Notes: generated by a model from the sequence alone, not told the origin. A DNA stretch of 64,000 nucleotides from Anaerophilus nitritigenes (GCF_004138215.1 NZ_RYYS01000020.1:62001-126000), one strand, 5' to 3'; shown: positions 18,017-27,790, numbered from the stretch's first letter. Numbers and translations are program-made.

Positions 18017-18063
18017 ATTCATTAGGGAATTTGATAAACGTTTTCATAAGTTGAGGTGAAAAA

Positions 18064-18450
18064 ATGAAGAATACTATCATTACAAATAATCCTAAAGTTT
18101 TTGAAGGAAAGCAGGATAAAACGGATATAATTTATTTAAAGGACGATTCTTATCTTTCAGTACTTTTGTTAGCAAGAGATAAGATACATAAAGGACATAA
18201 ACTTTTAACACATCCCTTATCTGGAAGTGTAAAGCCCAATGAAACCCCTTATAAATCTATTATAGTAACAGAAAAAAAGAAAGAGGTAGATATAGATTCT
18301 ATAAGAATAATAGAAGAAAGTATTCAAACGGTTAAAAAGTTTTTGAGTACAAAAAAAACTCCTCTTTGGACAGACAAAATTTTAAAAGACTTTCAATTGA
18401 TTGATTATTGTTTGATTCAAAGTGCAATTGAAAGTATGACTCAATTTTAG
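18064..18450 (+). CDS. grdX: GrdX family protein
   Basis: A 128-aa protein that heads glycine reductase operons in Stickland fermenters. The family pattern is visible in I-I-T-N-N-P-K-V near the start, the G-H-K-L-L-T-H-P-L-S-G-S-V-K-P-N-E-T-P-Y block, and D-Y-C-L-I-Q-S-A-I-E-S near the C-terminus. Its function is unknown; a regulatory or accessory role is only inferred from constant linkage. It is the first gene after the riboswitch terminator, 29 bases ahead of trxB. Confidence 0.9.
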   Translation: MKNTIITNNPKVFEGKQDKTDIIYLKDDSYLSVLLLARDKIHKGHKLLTHPLSGSVKPNETPYKSIIVTEKKKEVDIDSIRIIEESIQTVKKFLSTKKTPLWTDKILKDFQLIDYCLIQSAIESMTQF

Positions 18451-18479
18451 TAAAATTTCAATATGAAGGAGGTAATGAA

Positions 18480-19424
18480 ATGGAAAATTTATATGATGTA
18501 GTAATTATTGGAGCAGGACCTGCTGGTCTTTCAGCTGGTCTTTATGCAGCAAGAGCAAAAATGAAAACATTGATACTAGAAAAAGAAAGAGTAGGTGGGC
18601 AAATTGTTACTACAAATGAGGTGGTTAATTACCCAGGTTCTATAAAAGATGCTACAGGACCTAGTTTGGTTGCTAGAATGTTAGAACAATCAGAAGAATT
18701 TGGAGTGGAAAGAAAAAAGGATACTGTAGTAGATGTAGATTTTACACAAAAGATTAAAGTAATTAAAGGAGAACAAGGAGAATATAATGCTAAAGCTGTA
18801 ATTATAGCTAGTGGAGCAAAGCCTAAATTGATTGGATGCCCTGGAGAAAAAGAATTAACTGGAAAAGGGGTATCTTATTGTGCAACTTGTGATGCGGATT
18901 TTTTTACAGATCTTGAAGTTTTCGTAGTAGGAGGAGGAGATTCGGCTGTTGAAGAAGCTCTTTATCTTACTAAGTTTGCAAGAAAGGTAACTATTGTACA
19001 TAGAAGAGATGAGTTAAGGGCTGCAAAATCTATTCAAGAAAAAGCTTTTAAAAATTCAAAGATTGAGTTTATGTGGGATACAGGAATTGAAGAGATTAAG
19101 GGAGATGGAATTGTAGAATCTGTAGTATTTAAAAACAAAAAAACAGGAGAAGTAACAGAATATCAAGCAAATGAAGAGGATGGAACTTTTGGAATATTTC
19201 CTTTTGTAGGTTATCAACCACTAAGTGAAGTTTATAAAGGGAAGATAAATATGAATGATGTAGGCTATGTTATTACAGATGTAGAAATGAAGACAAATGT
19301 AGAAGGAGTTTTTGCAGCAGGAGATATTAGAGAAAAATCATTAAGGCAAGTAGTAACTGCAACAGCTGATGGAGCAATAGCAGCTGTGAATGCAGAAAAA
19401 TACATAGAAAGTCATTTTGAATAA
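18480..19424 (+). CDS. trxB: Thioredoxin reductase of the glycine reductase system
   Basis: A 314-aa flavoprotein that passes electrons from NAD(P)H through FAD to thioredoxin. It has the FAD fingerprint [15 protein letters not shown] at the N-terminus, the redox pair C-A-T-C near residue 135, the NAD(P) fingerprint [12 protein letters not shown] and the C-terminal [10 protein letters not shown]. It lies between grdX and trxA, so its main job is probably to recycle the thioredoxin that re-reduces GrdA. AAGGAGG lies eight bases before the ATG. Confidence 0.95.
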   Translation: MENLYDVVIIGAGPAGLSAGLYAARAKMKTLILEKERVGGQIVTTNEVVNYPGSIKDATGPSLVARMLEQSEEFGVERKKDTVVDVDFTQKIKVIKGEQGEYNAKAVIIASGAKPKLIGCPGEKELTGKGVSYCATCDADFFTDLEVFVVGGGDSAVEEALYLTKFARKVTIVHRRDELRAAKSIQEKAFKNSKIEFMWDTGIEEIKGDGIVESVVFKNKKTGEVTEYQANEEDGTFGIFPFVGYQPLSEVYKGKINMNDVGYVITDVEMKTNVEGVFAAGDIREKSLRQVVTATADGAIAAVNAEKYIESHFE

Positions 19425-19440
19425 AAAAGGAGGTAGTAGT

Positions 19441-19761
19441 ATGTTATCTGTGAACAAAGAAACTTTTCAAGGAGAGGTACTAGAAGCAAATGGCTATGTT
19501 TTAGTAGATTATTGGAGTGATGGATGTGAACCTTGCAAAGCATTAATGCCTGATGTAGAAGAAATTGCTAAGGAATACGAAGAAAAGGTAAAATTCACAA
19601 AATTAAATACTACAAAGGCTAGGAGATTGGCTATATCTCAAAGAGTATTAGGACTTCCTACAATTGCTTTATATAAAGATGGTCAAAAGGTAGATGAAGT
19701 AACAAAAGAAGATGCAACAAAGTCAAATATTCTTTCTATGCTTCAAAAACATGTGGATTAG
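19441..19761 (+). CDS. trxA: Thioredoxin with GCEPC active site
   Basis: A 106-aa thioredoxin. The active site reads W-S-D-G-C-E-P-C-K (Cys29 and Cys32) instead of W-C-G-P-C; G-C-x-P-C variants are known from thioredoxins of amino-acid-fermenting clostridia. The cis-proline loop is L-P-T-I-A. It supplies electrons to the glycine reductase selenoprotein GrdA. ATG 19441 follows AAAGGAGG by seven bases; an upstream in-frame ATG at 19417 overlaps trxB and has no such site. A hairpin lies downstream before grdE. Confidence 0.93.
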   Translation: MLSVNKETFQGEVLEANGYVLVDYWSDGCEPCKALMPDVEEIAKEYEEKVKFTKLNTTKARRLAISQRVLGLPTIALYKDGQKVDEVTKEDATKSNILSMLQKHVD

Positions 19762-19773
19762 AAAATAATCTGT

Positions 19774-19795
19774 ACAGGGGAAACATTTCCCCTGT
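19774..19795 (+). promoter_or_regulatory. Perfect hairpin between trxA and grdE
   Basis: ACAGGGGAAA-CA-TTTCCCCTGT is a perfect 10-base dyad with no U-tract. It could partly terminate, protect the 3' end of a processed message or set trxA versus grdE levels. Confidence 0.5.
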
Positions 19796-19827
19796 TGCAG
19801 GTTAAAATATAAAGGGAGGTGAATGAT

Positions 19828-21114
19828 GTGCGCCTAGAGTTAGGAAAAATTAATATTTCAGATGTCCAGTTTGGAAGTATTACCAAATTGGAAAATGAAA
19901 CCTTGTATGTAAACAAAGATGAGATCATAAGTCTTATAATGCAAGACGATCACATCAAACATGTAGAGGTAGAGATTGCAAAACCAGGGGATGAAACTAG
20001 AATTACTCCTGTAAAAGATGTCATAGAACCTAGAGTAAAGGTTTCTGGAGAAGGGGGGATATTTCCTGGGATTGTAAACAAAGTTACTACAGTAGGTTGT
20101 GGTCGCACACATGTATTAAAAGGAGTTTCAGTAGTTACCTGCGGTAAAATTGTAGGTTTCCAGGAAGGTATTATTGATATGAGTGGTCCTGGTGCAGACT
20201 ACACTCCATTTTCTAAACTAAACAATATTTGTTTAGTCATTGATCCCATTGATGAACTTAAACAACATGAATATGAAGCTGCTGTAAGAATGGCAGGTCT
20301 AAAAGTTGCTACCTTAATAGGGAAAGCAGGAAAAGAAGTAGAGCCTAATGAAGTAGAAATTTATGAAACAAAACCATTGTTAGAAAGTATTGATGAATAT
20401 CCTGATCTACCTAAGGTTGGATATGTTTATATGCTTCAGACACAAGGACTTTTGCATGATACGTATGTATATGGAGTAGATGCTAAAAAAATTGTTCCCA
20501 CAATTCTTTATCCAACAGAAGTAATGGATGGGGCAATTCTTAGTGGAAATTGTGTATCAGCTTGTGATAAAAATACCACTTATCATCATCAAAATAATCC
20601 TATTATCCATGATTTATATAAAAAGCATGGAAAAGATATCAATTTTGTAGGTATAATTATTACAAATGAAAACGTATATCTTGCAGATAAAGAAAGATCT
20701 TCAAATTGGACTGCAAAACTTTGTAAATATCTTGGATTAGATGGAGTGATTGTATCTCAAGAAGGTTTTGGAAATCCAGATACAGATTTAATTATGAACT
20801 GTAAAAAAATTGAATCACAAGGAGTAAAAACTGTTATTGTTACAGATGAATATGCAGGAAGAGATGGAGCATCTCAATCTTTAGCAGATGCAGATCCTTT
20901 GGCTAATGCAGTTGTAACAGGTGGAAATGCCAATGAAATTATTGTACTTCCACCAATGAAAAAAGTGATTGGAATGTTAGATTATGTAGATAAAATTGCT
21001 GGAGGCTTTGATGGAAGCCTAAGAGAAGATGGAAGTATTGAAGTTGAGCTTCAAGTGATTACAGGAGCTACTAATGAATTAGGGTTTAATAAATTATCCA
21101 CTATAGAATTTTAA
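19828..21114 (+). CDS. grdE: Glycine reductase complex component B, alpha/beta proprotein
   Basis: A 428-aa proprotein of the substrate-binding component PB. The start R-L-E-L-G-K-I-N-I-S-D-V-Q-F-G matches GrdE, which fixes GTG 19828 (GGAGGTG six bases upstream) over the in-frame GTG at 19819 that lies within that site. The processing site is S-G-N-C-V-S-A-C: Cys242 follows Asn241, the known cleavage point where the Cys becomes the pyruvoyl group of the beta chain. The pyruvoyl binds the amino group of glycine, which is then passed to the GrdB selenocysteine. Confidence 0.95.
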   Translation: MRLELGKINISDVQFGSITKLENETLYVNKDEIISLIMQDDHIKHVEVEIAKPGDETRITPVKDVIEPRVKVSGEGGIFPGIVNKVTTVGCGRTHVLKGVSVVTCGKIVGFQEGIIDMSGPGADYTPFSKLNNICLVIDPIDELKQHEYEAAVRMAGLKVATLIGKAGKEVEPNEVEIYETKPLLESIDEYPDLPKVGYVYMLQTQGLLHDTYVYGVDAKKIVPTILYPTEVMDGAILSGNCVSACDKNTTYHHQNNPIIHDLYKKHGKDINFVGIIITNENVYLADKERSSNWTAKLCKYLGLDGVIVSQEGFGNPDTDLIMNCKKIESQGVKTVIVTDEYAGRDGASQSLADADPLANAVVTGGNANEIIVLPPMKKVIGMLDYVDKIAGGFDGSLREDGSIEVELQVITGATNELGFNKLSTIEF

Positions 21115-21138
21115 TAAAAAAAAGAGAGGATGGTAAAT

Positions 21139-21609
21139 ATGGGTATGTTTGATGGCAAGAAAGTCATCATCATCGGTGACAGAGATGGTATACCAGGACC
21201 TGCTATTGAAGAATGCCTAAAGGCAACAGAAGCAGAAGTGGTATTTTCTTCTACTGAATGCTTTGTCTGAACGGCTGCAGGCGCAATGGACCTAGAAAAT
21301 CAAAATAGGGTAAAAAATATGACTGAAAAGTATGGTGCTGAAAATATTATCGTACTTGTAGGTGCAGCAGAAGCAGAATCAGCAGGATTAGCTGCTGAAA
21401 CTGTTACAAATGGAGACCCTACTTTTGCAGGTTCATTAGCAGGAGTCCAGTTAGGACTCAGAGTATATCATGCAGTAGAGCCAGAGTTTAAAGAAGCTGT
21501 AGATGAAGATGTATATGAAGAACAAATAGGAATGATGGAGATGGTTTTAGATGTAGATGAAATCATTTCTGAGATGTCATCTATTAGAGAACAGTTTTGT
21601 AAATATTAA
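21139..21609 (+). CDS. grdA: Glycine reductase component A, selenoprotein
   Basis: A 156-aa selenoprotein read through an in-frame TGA at 21268-21270. The frame before it opens with [15 protein letters not shown] and reads C-F-V-U-T-A-A-G-A-M-D after decoding, placing selenocysteine at residue 44 in the known C-x-x-U motif. GrdA carries the carboxymethyl group from component B to component C and is recycled by thioredoxin. A G/C-rich run straight after the UGA (CGGCTGCAGGCGC) is a likely SECIS apical region. A plain ORF caller splits this gene. GAGAGGATGG lies before the start. Confidence 0.97.
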
Positions 21610-21646
21610 TAATTCCCGTTCAAAAGCCGAAAGGGGGGAAACATGA

Positions 21647-22957
21647 ATGAGCAAAATTAGAGTTGTTCATTATATTAATCAATTCTTTGCAGGAATTGGT
21701 GGAGAAGAAAAAGCAGATACAAAACCTGAATTAAGAGAAGGTATAGTAGGACCAGGGATGGCTTTAAAGGCTGCATTTAAAGAAGAAGCAGAAGTTGTAG
21801 CTACAGTAATTTGTGGAGATTCTTATTTTAATGAAAACTTAGAAGAAGCTAAGGCTGTTGTTTTAGATATGGTAAAAAAATATGATCCAGATTTATTTAT
21901 TGCAGGACCTGCTTTTAATGCAGGAAGATATGGTGTAGCTTGTGGAACAATTAGTAAAGCTGTGCAAGATGAATTAGGTATTCCAGTTGTAACGGCCATG
22001 TATCCAGAAAATCCTGGAGTAGATTTATTTAAAAAAGATGTATATATTGTACAAACAGGAAATTCAGCTGCTACTATGAGAAAAGCAATTCCTGTTTTAT
22101 CAAAATTAGCTTTAAAATTAGGAAAGAAAGAAGAAATAGGTTCACCAAGTGAAGAAGGGTATATTTCTCGTGGAGTAAGAAAAAATATTTTTAGAGAAGA
22201 AAGAGGATCAAAACGTGCAGTAGATATGCTGATTCAAAAACTTAAAGGAGAAGAATTTGTCACAGAATACCCAATGCCAAACTTTGATCATGTTACACCA
22301 GGTAAAGCAGTTGAAGATGTTTCTAAAATAAAAATTGCACTAGTTACTTCTGGTGGAATTGTTCCAAAAGGAAATCCAGATCATATTGAATCTTCAAGTG
22401 CATCAAAATATGGAAAATATTCTATTGAAGAATTTGATGATTTAACACATGAAACACATGAAACAGCTCATGGAGGATATGATCCTGTTTATGCCAATGC
22501 CAATGCAGATAGAGTACTCCCTGTAGATGTTTTAAGAGATTTTGAAAAAGAAGGGAAAATTGGTAAACTACACAAATATTTTTATACTACTGTAGGAAAT
22601 GGTACCTCTGTTGCTAATGCTAAAAAGTTTGCAGCACAATATGCAAAAGAATTAATAGCAGATGGAGTAAAAGCTGTTATTCTCACATCTACCTGAGGTA
22701 CCTGTACACGTTGCGGTGCAACAATGGTAAAAGAAATAGAAAGAACAGGCATTCCAGTAGTACACATGTGTACAGTTGTTCCAATATCGTTGACAGTTGG
22801 GGCAAATAGGATTGTACCTACTATTGCTATACCTCATCCACTAGGCAATCCATCCTTAGATCCTATAGATGAGAAAAAATTAAGACGTAAATTGATTGAA
22901 AAAGCATTAAAAGCATTAGAGACTGAAGTTGTGGATCAAACTGTTTTTGAAGATTAA
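21647..22957 (+). CDS. grdB: Glycine reductase component B gamma subunit, selenoprotein
   Basis: A 436-aa selenoprotein with an in-frame TGA at 22694-22696 (residue 350) in S-T-U-G-T-C-T-R-C-G. It starts V-V-H-Y-I-N-Q-F-F-A-G-I-G-G-E-E, the GrdB hallmark, and continues after the UGA through H-M-C-T-V-V-P-I-S to a normal C-terminus. The selenol attacks the glycine Schiff base held by GrdE and releases ammonia. A hairpin GTTGC-GGT-GCAAC begins 14 bases after the UGA and fits a bacterial SECIS. The ATG at 21647 follows AAGGGGGG. Operon position is grdE-grdA-grdB. Confidence 0.97.
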
Positions 22958-22964
22958 TCATAAG

Positions 22965-23038
22965 GCCAGCTGTGTTTTACAGCTGGCAGCTACTTGACTA
23001 AAAATAAATGGGTGGTTTTTGATCACCCATTTTATTTT
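22965..23038 (+). terminator. Double hairpin between grdB and grdC
   Basis: GCCAGCTGT/ACAGCTGGC (22965-22987, no U-tract) is followed by AAAATAAATGGGTG/CACCCATTTTATTTT (23001-23038), a strong stem ending in T-rich sequence. Together they should lower or stop transcription into grdCD. Confidence 0.75.
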
Positions 23039-23100
23039 AAATAATATATTTTTACAAAAGCAATTATCAGAAATTTCAATATTTATACATGTAGTCTGTG

Positions 23101-23126
23101 GCTGCGAGCTGAGAAAGCCTTGCGGC
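23101..23126 (+). promoter_or_regulatory. Leader hairpin ahead of grdC
   Basis: GCTGCGAG pairs with CTTGCGGC (two G-U pairs) around a 10-base loop. It is G/C-rich in an A/T-rich leader, about 35 bases before the grdC start, and no known riboswitch matches it. It may control translation or stability of grdCD. Confidence 0.4.
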
Positions 23127-23163
23127 ATATGAAATTTTCAAACTATATGGAGGTGGAGAAAAA

Positions 23164-24702
23164 ATGAGTTATGCAGTAATAAAAGGTGCTGGATATGCAC
23201 TAATCCATACACCAGATATGATTATTCATAATGGAACAACTCAAACAACAGAAAGAAGTACAAATCCTGATTCTGAATATTTAAAAGAATTAAAAAAGCA
23301 TATCAGAACTTATGAAGAAGCACTGAAATATCCTCCAAATCAAGTTTACATAGGAAATATGACACCTAATGATTTATCTACTTATGAAATGCCATGGTAT
23401 GATAAGGAAGCCGATATAAAAGAAAGATTTGGAAAGCTTGGAGAAATAATGCCCCAAGATGAATTTATTACTTTGATGAAATTAGTAGATGTTTTTGATT
23501 TGGTAAAGCTTGAAAATAATTTTATGCAAGACGTAAAGAAAAAGCTTTTAGACCATCCTTTATTCAAAGAAGATGCAGAAAAATTAAAAGAAGGAGAAAC
23601 CATAGAAGAAATAGAAAAATTTATTCAATCACAACATGCAGAGGCAATTTACAATGAAGGGAAATTAGTAGGGTGTGTAAAAAGAGCTCATGACCTAGAT
23701 CATAACTTAACGAGTCATATTTTATTTGAAAATTTAGTTGTAAAAGCATCTGGAGTACTAGCTTTTAAACATTTGATTGATAAAAATAATATTCCTATTG
23801 AAGATATAGATTATGTTATTGAATGTTCAGAAGAAGCTTGTGGAGATATGAATCAAAGAGGAGGAGGAAATTTTGCAAAAGCTATTGCAGAGTGTTCAGG
23901 GGCTAGTAATGCAACAGGATCAGACACAAGAGGATTTTGTGCAGCGCCTACTCATGCTTTGATTTTAGCAGCTTCATTAGTAAAAGCAGGAACTTATGAA
24001 AATGTAGTTATTGTAGCAGGGGGAGCTACTGCAAAGCTTGGTATGAATGGAAAAGATCATGTTAAGAAAGGACTACCTATACTAGAAGATGTGGTTGGAG
24101 CATTTGCAATTTTAGTAAGTAAAAATGATGGAATTCATCCTATACTTCGTACAGATTTAGTGGGAAGACATACGGTAGGAACGGGTTCATCTCCACAAGC
24201 TGTTATTACATCTTTAGTTACTGCTCCACTGGATAAGGGAAACTTAAAAATAACAGATATCGATAAATACTCTGTAGAGATGCAAAATCCTGACATTACA
24301 AAACCAGCAGGAGCAGGAGATGTACCAGAAGCAAATTACAAGATGATAGGTGCATTAGGAGTAAAAAGAAAAGAATTAGATAGAAAAGATCTTTTGAGCT
24401 TTGTAAAAAAACATGGTATGGTTGGATGGGCTCCTACTCAAGGACATATTCCTTCTGGTGTTCCTTATATTGGATTTGCTAAAGAAGATCTGACCAATGG
24501 GGAATTGAATAAAGTTATGATTGTAGGAAAAGGTAGCTTGTTTTTAGGACGTATGACCAATTTATTTGATGGGGTATCTATTGTCATAGAAAGAAATAAT
24601 GGAAAAGTGGAAAATGATAGTCAACAAGTATCAGAAGAAAAAATAAAAAGCTTCATAGCAGAGGCTATGAAGGATTTTGCATCACATCTACTTAAAGAAT
24701 AG
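23164..24702 (+). CDS. grdC: Glycine reductase component C beta subunit
   Basis: A 512-aa subunit of the acetyl-phosphate-forming component PC. It starts V-I-K-G-A-G-Y-A-L-I-H-T-P-D and contains C-S-E-E-A-C-G-D-M-N-Q-R-G-G-G-N-F, G-S-D-T-R-G-F-C-A-A-P-T-H-A and a late G-R-M-T-N-L-F-D-G block, a thiolase/FabH-like fold. With GrdD it converts the carboxymethyl-selenoether on GrdA to acetyl phosphate. The ATG follows TGGAGGTGG. It is set apart from grdB by terminator-like hairpins and a structured leader, so it can be regulated separately. Confidence 0.95.
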   Translation: MSYAVIKGAGYALIHTPDMIIHNGTTQTTERSTNPDSEYLKELKKHIRTYEEALKYPPNQVYIGNMTPNDLSTYEMPWYDKEADIKERFGKLGEIMPQDEFITLMKLVDVFDLVKLENNFMQDVKKKLLDHPLFKEDAEKLKEGETIEEIEKFIQSQHAEAIYNEGKLVGCVKRAHDLDHNLTSHILFENLVVKASGVLAFKHLIDKNNIPIEDIDYVIECSEEACGDMNQRGGGNFAKAIAECSGASNATGSDTRGFCAAPTHALILAASLVKAGTYENVVIVAGGATAKLGMNGKDHVKKGLPILEDVVGAFAILVSKNDGIHPILRTDLVGRHTVGTGSSPQAVITSLVTAPLDKGNLKITDIDKYSVEMQNPDITKPAGAGDVPEANYKMIGALGVKRKELDRKDLLSFVKKHGMVGWAPTQGHIPSGVPYIGFAKEDLTNGELNKVMIVGKGSLFLGRMTNLFDGVSIVIERNNGKVENDSQQVSEEKIKSFIAEAMKDFASHLLKE

Positions 24703-24714
24703 GGGGTGATGATT

Positions 24715-25890
24715 ATGAGTGAAAAAATAATAAAGCAAATGATCGGAAAAGCATTTTTAGAGATAGCAGATTCTTTAGAAACAGGAAGTTTTGAAAAAAA
24801 AGTAAAGATAGGAGTAACTACTTTAGGAAGTGAGCATGGAGTAAAAAATATGATAAAAGGTGCAGAGTTAGCTAAAAAAGAAGAAAATGTAGAAGTTGTA
24901 CTTATAGGACCAAAGTTAGAAACTTCATTAGAACTAATAGAAGCAAATACAGAGGAAGAAGCTCACAAAAAAATGGAGGAACTTTTAGATAGTAAATATA
25001 TTCAAGGTTGTGTAACTATGCACTATAATTTTCCTATAGGAGTTTCTACGGTTGGAAAGGTTATTACTCCTGGATTTGGAAAAGAAATGTATCTAGCAAC
25101 TACTACTGGAACTTCAGCTACTAATAGAATAGAAGCAATGGTAAAAAATGCTCTATATGGGATTGTTACTGCAAAAACTATGGGAATTTTAAAACCTACT
25201 GTAGGAATTTTAAATCTTGATGGGGCAAGACAAGTAGAAAGAGTATTAAAAGAATTAAATTATAATGGTTATGAAATTCATTTTGCAGAGTCTATGCGCT
25301 CAGATGGTGGAGCCATCATGAGAGGAAATGACCTTTTAGGTGGTAGTGCAGATGTTATGGTCACAGATACATTGACAGGAAATATTATGATGAAAGTATT
25401 TTCATCCTATACAACAGGAGGAAGTTATGAAGCCTTAGGATATGGTTATGGTCCTGGAATAGGAAAAGATTATGAAAGAGTCATATTGATTTTATCAAGG
25501 GCATCAGGTTCTCCTGTAGTTTGTAATGCTATAAAATATGCATCTAAGCTTGCTCGTGGAAATCTAGTAGATATAGCAAAAGAAGAATTTGAAAAAGCGA
25601 GTAAAGCAAGGTTAGATGATATTTTAAAATCTTTTAGCAAAGAAAATAAAAAAGAAGATGAAAAAGATATAAAAGTACCTCAAAAAGAGGTAGTTACAGG
25701 TTCTATAGCTGGAATAGATATTATGGATTTAGAGGAGGCAGTAAAAGTTTTATGGAAAAAAGGAATTTATGCAGAGAGTGGCATGGGTTGTACAGGACCT
25801 ATTGTACTAGTCAATGAACAAAAGTTAATAATAGCTACAAAAATTTTAGGAGAAGCGGGATTTGTTGCAAAAAAGGGTGATATTTGTTAG
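24715..25890 (+). CDS. grdD: Glycine reductase component C alpha subunit
   Basis: A 391-aa subunit with a PlsX-like fold. The start at ATG 24715 is chosen for its spacing from GGGGGTG; ATG 24709 and GTG 24706 are too close. With this start the conserved cysteine in G-M-G-C-T-G-P-I is residue 359, the position reported to carry the acetyl thioester in GrdD. It releases acetyl phosphate, which acetate kinase can use for ATP. It follows grdC by 12 bases and ends at a strong bidirectional terminator. Confidence 0.95.
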   Translation: MSEKIIKQMIGKAFLEIADSLETGSFEKKVKIGVTTLGSEHGVKNMIKGAELAKKEENVEVVLIGPKLETSLELIEANTEEEAHKKMEELLDSKYIQGCVTMHYNFPIGVSTVGKVITPGFGKEMYLATTTGTSATNRIEAMVKNALYGIVTAKTMGILKPTVGILNLDGARQVERVLKELNYNGYEIHFAESMRSDGGAIMRGNDLLGGSADVMVTDTLTGNIMMKVFSSYTTGGSYEALGYGYGPGIGKDYERVILILSRASGSPVVCNAIKYASKLARGNLVDIAKEEFEKASKARLDDILKSFSKENKKEDEKDIKVPQKEVVTGSIAGIDIMDLEEAVKVLWKKGIYAESGMGCTGPIVLVNEQKLIIATKILGEAGFVAKKGDIC

Positions 25891-25891
25891 A

Positions 25892-25938
25892 AAATATAAA
25901 AATGGCTAAGTAATTTTTACTTAGCCATTTTTATATTT
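25892..25938. terminator. Bidirectional terminator between grdD and RNase J gene
   Basis: A long stem: AAATATAAAAATGGCTAA with TTAGCCATTTTTATATTT. It includes the last codons of the convergent gene. Confidence 0.85.
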
Positions 25939-27589
25939 CAATAATAATTGGTAAGATCATAGGCCTTCTTTTGGTTTGACTATAAAGATATTCTCCTAAT
26001 GATTTTTTAACATTATTCTTAATCGTACTCCAGTCTGAACCTTGGAATTTTTCAGTTGTATTTTTAGTGATATGTCTCATCTCTGATATTAAATCCTCTG
26101 ATTCTCTTACATAAATAAATCCTCTAGATATAATGTCAGGAGTATTCATAGACATGCCTGTTTCTTTATCAATAGTGATCATAACAATTACCATACCATC
26201 TTGGGATAAAAGCTTTCGATCTCGTAATACAATGTTTCCTACATCTCCTACTCCAAGTCCATCTACAAAAACTTGCCCAGAAGGAACACTACCAGTAATT
26301 TTTGCATTGAAAGAATCTAATTCCAATACTTTACCAATATTCATAATAAAAATATCTTCTATGGACATTCCTAATTGAAGAGCCAAAAGTGCATGATGTT
26401 TAAGGTGCTTGTATTCACCATGAACAGGCATAAAAAACTTTGGTTTCACAAGACTATGAATTAATTTTAATTCTTCTTGACAAGCATGTCCTGAAACATG
26501 AATATCTGCAAGAGATTCATATATAACGTCGGCCCCTTGCTGAAATAATTTGTTAATAGTTTTTGAAATCATTTTTTCATTTCCTGGTATAGGTGTTGCT
26601 GAGATGACAACCAAATCTCCAGGAATAATTTCTAATTGCCTATGGGTAGAGGATGCCATTCTAGATAATGCAGACATTGGTTCTCCTTGGCTTCCTGTAG
26701 TGATAATCATTAATTTTTCTGGTGGATATTTATTAATATCTTTAATATCAATAAATAGTTCTTCAGAAGCACTTAAATAACCTAGTTCAAGTGCAACATT
26801 CACTACATTTACCATACTTCTACCACAAACAGCTATCTTTCTATTAAAGTTTATGGCGGCATTGACAATTTGTTGTATTCGATGAATATTGGATGCAAAA
26901 GTAGCAACGATAATTCGACCTTCTATATTTATGAATATTTTTTCAAAAGTCTCACCTACAGTTTTTTCAGACATAGTATAACCTTCTCGTTCTGCATTAG
27001 TACTATCAGACATAAGAAGCAATACTCCTTTTTTTCCTAGCTCTGCAAAACGTGCTAGATCTATAGGTTTTCCTTCTATAGGAGTATAATCAATTTTAAA
27101 ATCTGAGGTATGTACTATTACACCGATAGGTGTGTGGATAGCTAATGCTGCTGCATCGGCAATGCTATGACAAGAACGAATAAACTCTACTTGAAATACT
27201 CCTAATGAAATCGTTTCACCAAATTGAACAGTTTTAAGTGTTGTATCAGAGAGCATTCCATGTTCTTCAAGTTTGGTTTTTAGTAAGCCTAAAGTAAGTT
27301 TTGTTCCAAAAACAGGTACATTGATATCTTTTAATACATAGGGTAAAGATCCTATATGATCTTCGTGTCCATGTGTTAAAACAATACCTTTAATTTTTTT
27401 TTGTTTACTTTTCAAATAAGTAATATCTGGAAGAACCAAATCAATACCCAACATTTCATCTTCTGGAAAAGCTATACCACAATCTACTATGATAATATCC
27501 TCATCATATTCAAAAACAGTAATATTCTTTCCTACTTCACCTAGTCCGCCAAGAGGTATTACTTTTAAATTTTCTTTGTTTTTAGACAT
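25931..27589 (-). CDS. rnj: Ribonuclease J
   Basis: A 552-aa beta-CASP metallo-beta-lactamase RNase with endonuclease and 5' exonuclease activity in RNA decay. Visible are P-L-G-G-L-G-E-V-G-K-N, the zinc motif L-T-H-G-H-E-D-H-I-G, S-C-H-S-I-A-D-A, S-D-S-T-N-A-E-R-E-G-Y, T-T-G-S-Q-G-E-P-M-S-A-L-S-R and H-V-S-G-H-A, plus a C-terminal RNA-binding region. A longer reading from 27601 begins inside the GGAGG site; ATG 27589 has the right spacing. Whether it is the J1 or J2 type cannot be told. Confidence 0.95.
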   Translation of the reverse strand: MSKNKENLKVIPLGGLGEVGKNITVFEYDEDIIIVDCGIAFPEDEMLGIDLVLPDITYLKSKQKKIKGIVLTHGHEDHIGSLPYVLKDINVPVFGTKLTLGLLKTKLEEHGMLSDTTLKTVQFGETISLGVFQVEFIRSCHSIADAAALAIHTPIGVIVHTSDFKIDYTPIEGKPIDLARFAELGKKGVLLLMSDSTNAEREGYTMSEKTVGETFEKIFINIEGRIIVATFASNIHRIQQIVNAAINFNRKIAVCGRSMVNVVNVALELGYLSASEELFIDIKDINKYPPEKLMIITTGSQGEPMSALSRMASSTHRQLEIIPGDLVVISATPIPGNEKMISKTINKLFQQGADVIYESLADIHVSGHACQEELKLIHSLVKPKFFMPVHGEYKHLKHHALLALQLGMSIEDIFIMNIGKVLELDSFNAKITGSVPSGQVFVDGLGVGDVGNIVLRDRKLLSQDGMVIVMITIDKETGMSMNTPDIISRGFIYVRESEDLISEMRHITKNTTEKFQGSDWSTIKNNVKKSLGEYLYSQTKRRPMILPIIIEI

Positions 27590-27790
27590 ATGAACCTCCA
27601 TGTTAATTATATTTTTATATAGTATTAATTCAATATTTATTATTGAATAAGAATAAAGGGAACTTTATATTTTGAAACATCATGATCTACATTTTTAGGA
27701 AATATTTTAAAATTATCTCATATATAGTATTACCCATTATATCACTATAAAAATTATTTTTATTTTTAAATTTTATAAAATATTTAATAG

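Noticed and set aside
21268-21270. TGA in grdA as a nonsense mutation
   Set aside because: It is at the known selenocysteine position of GrdA with both sides of the frame intact; the same holds for grdB at 22694.
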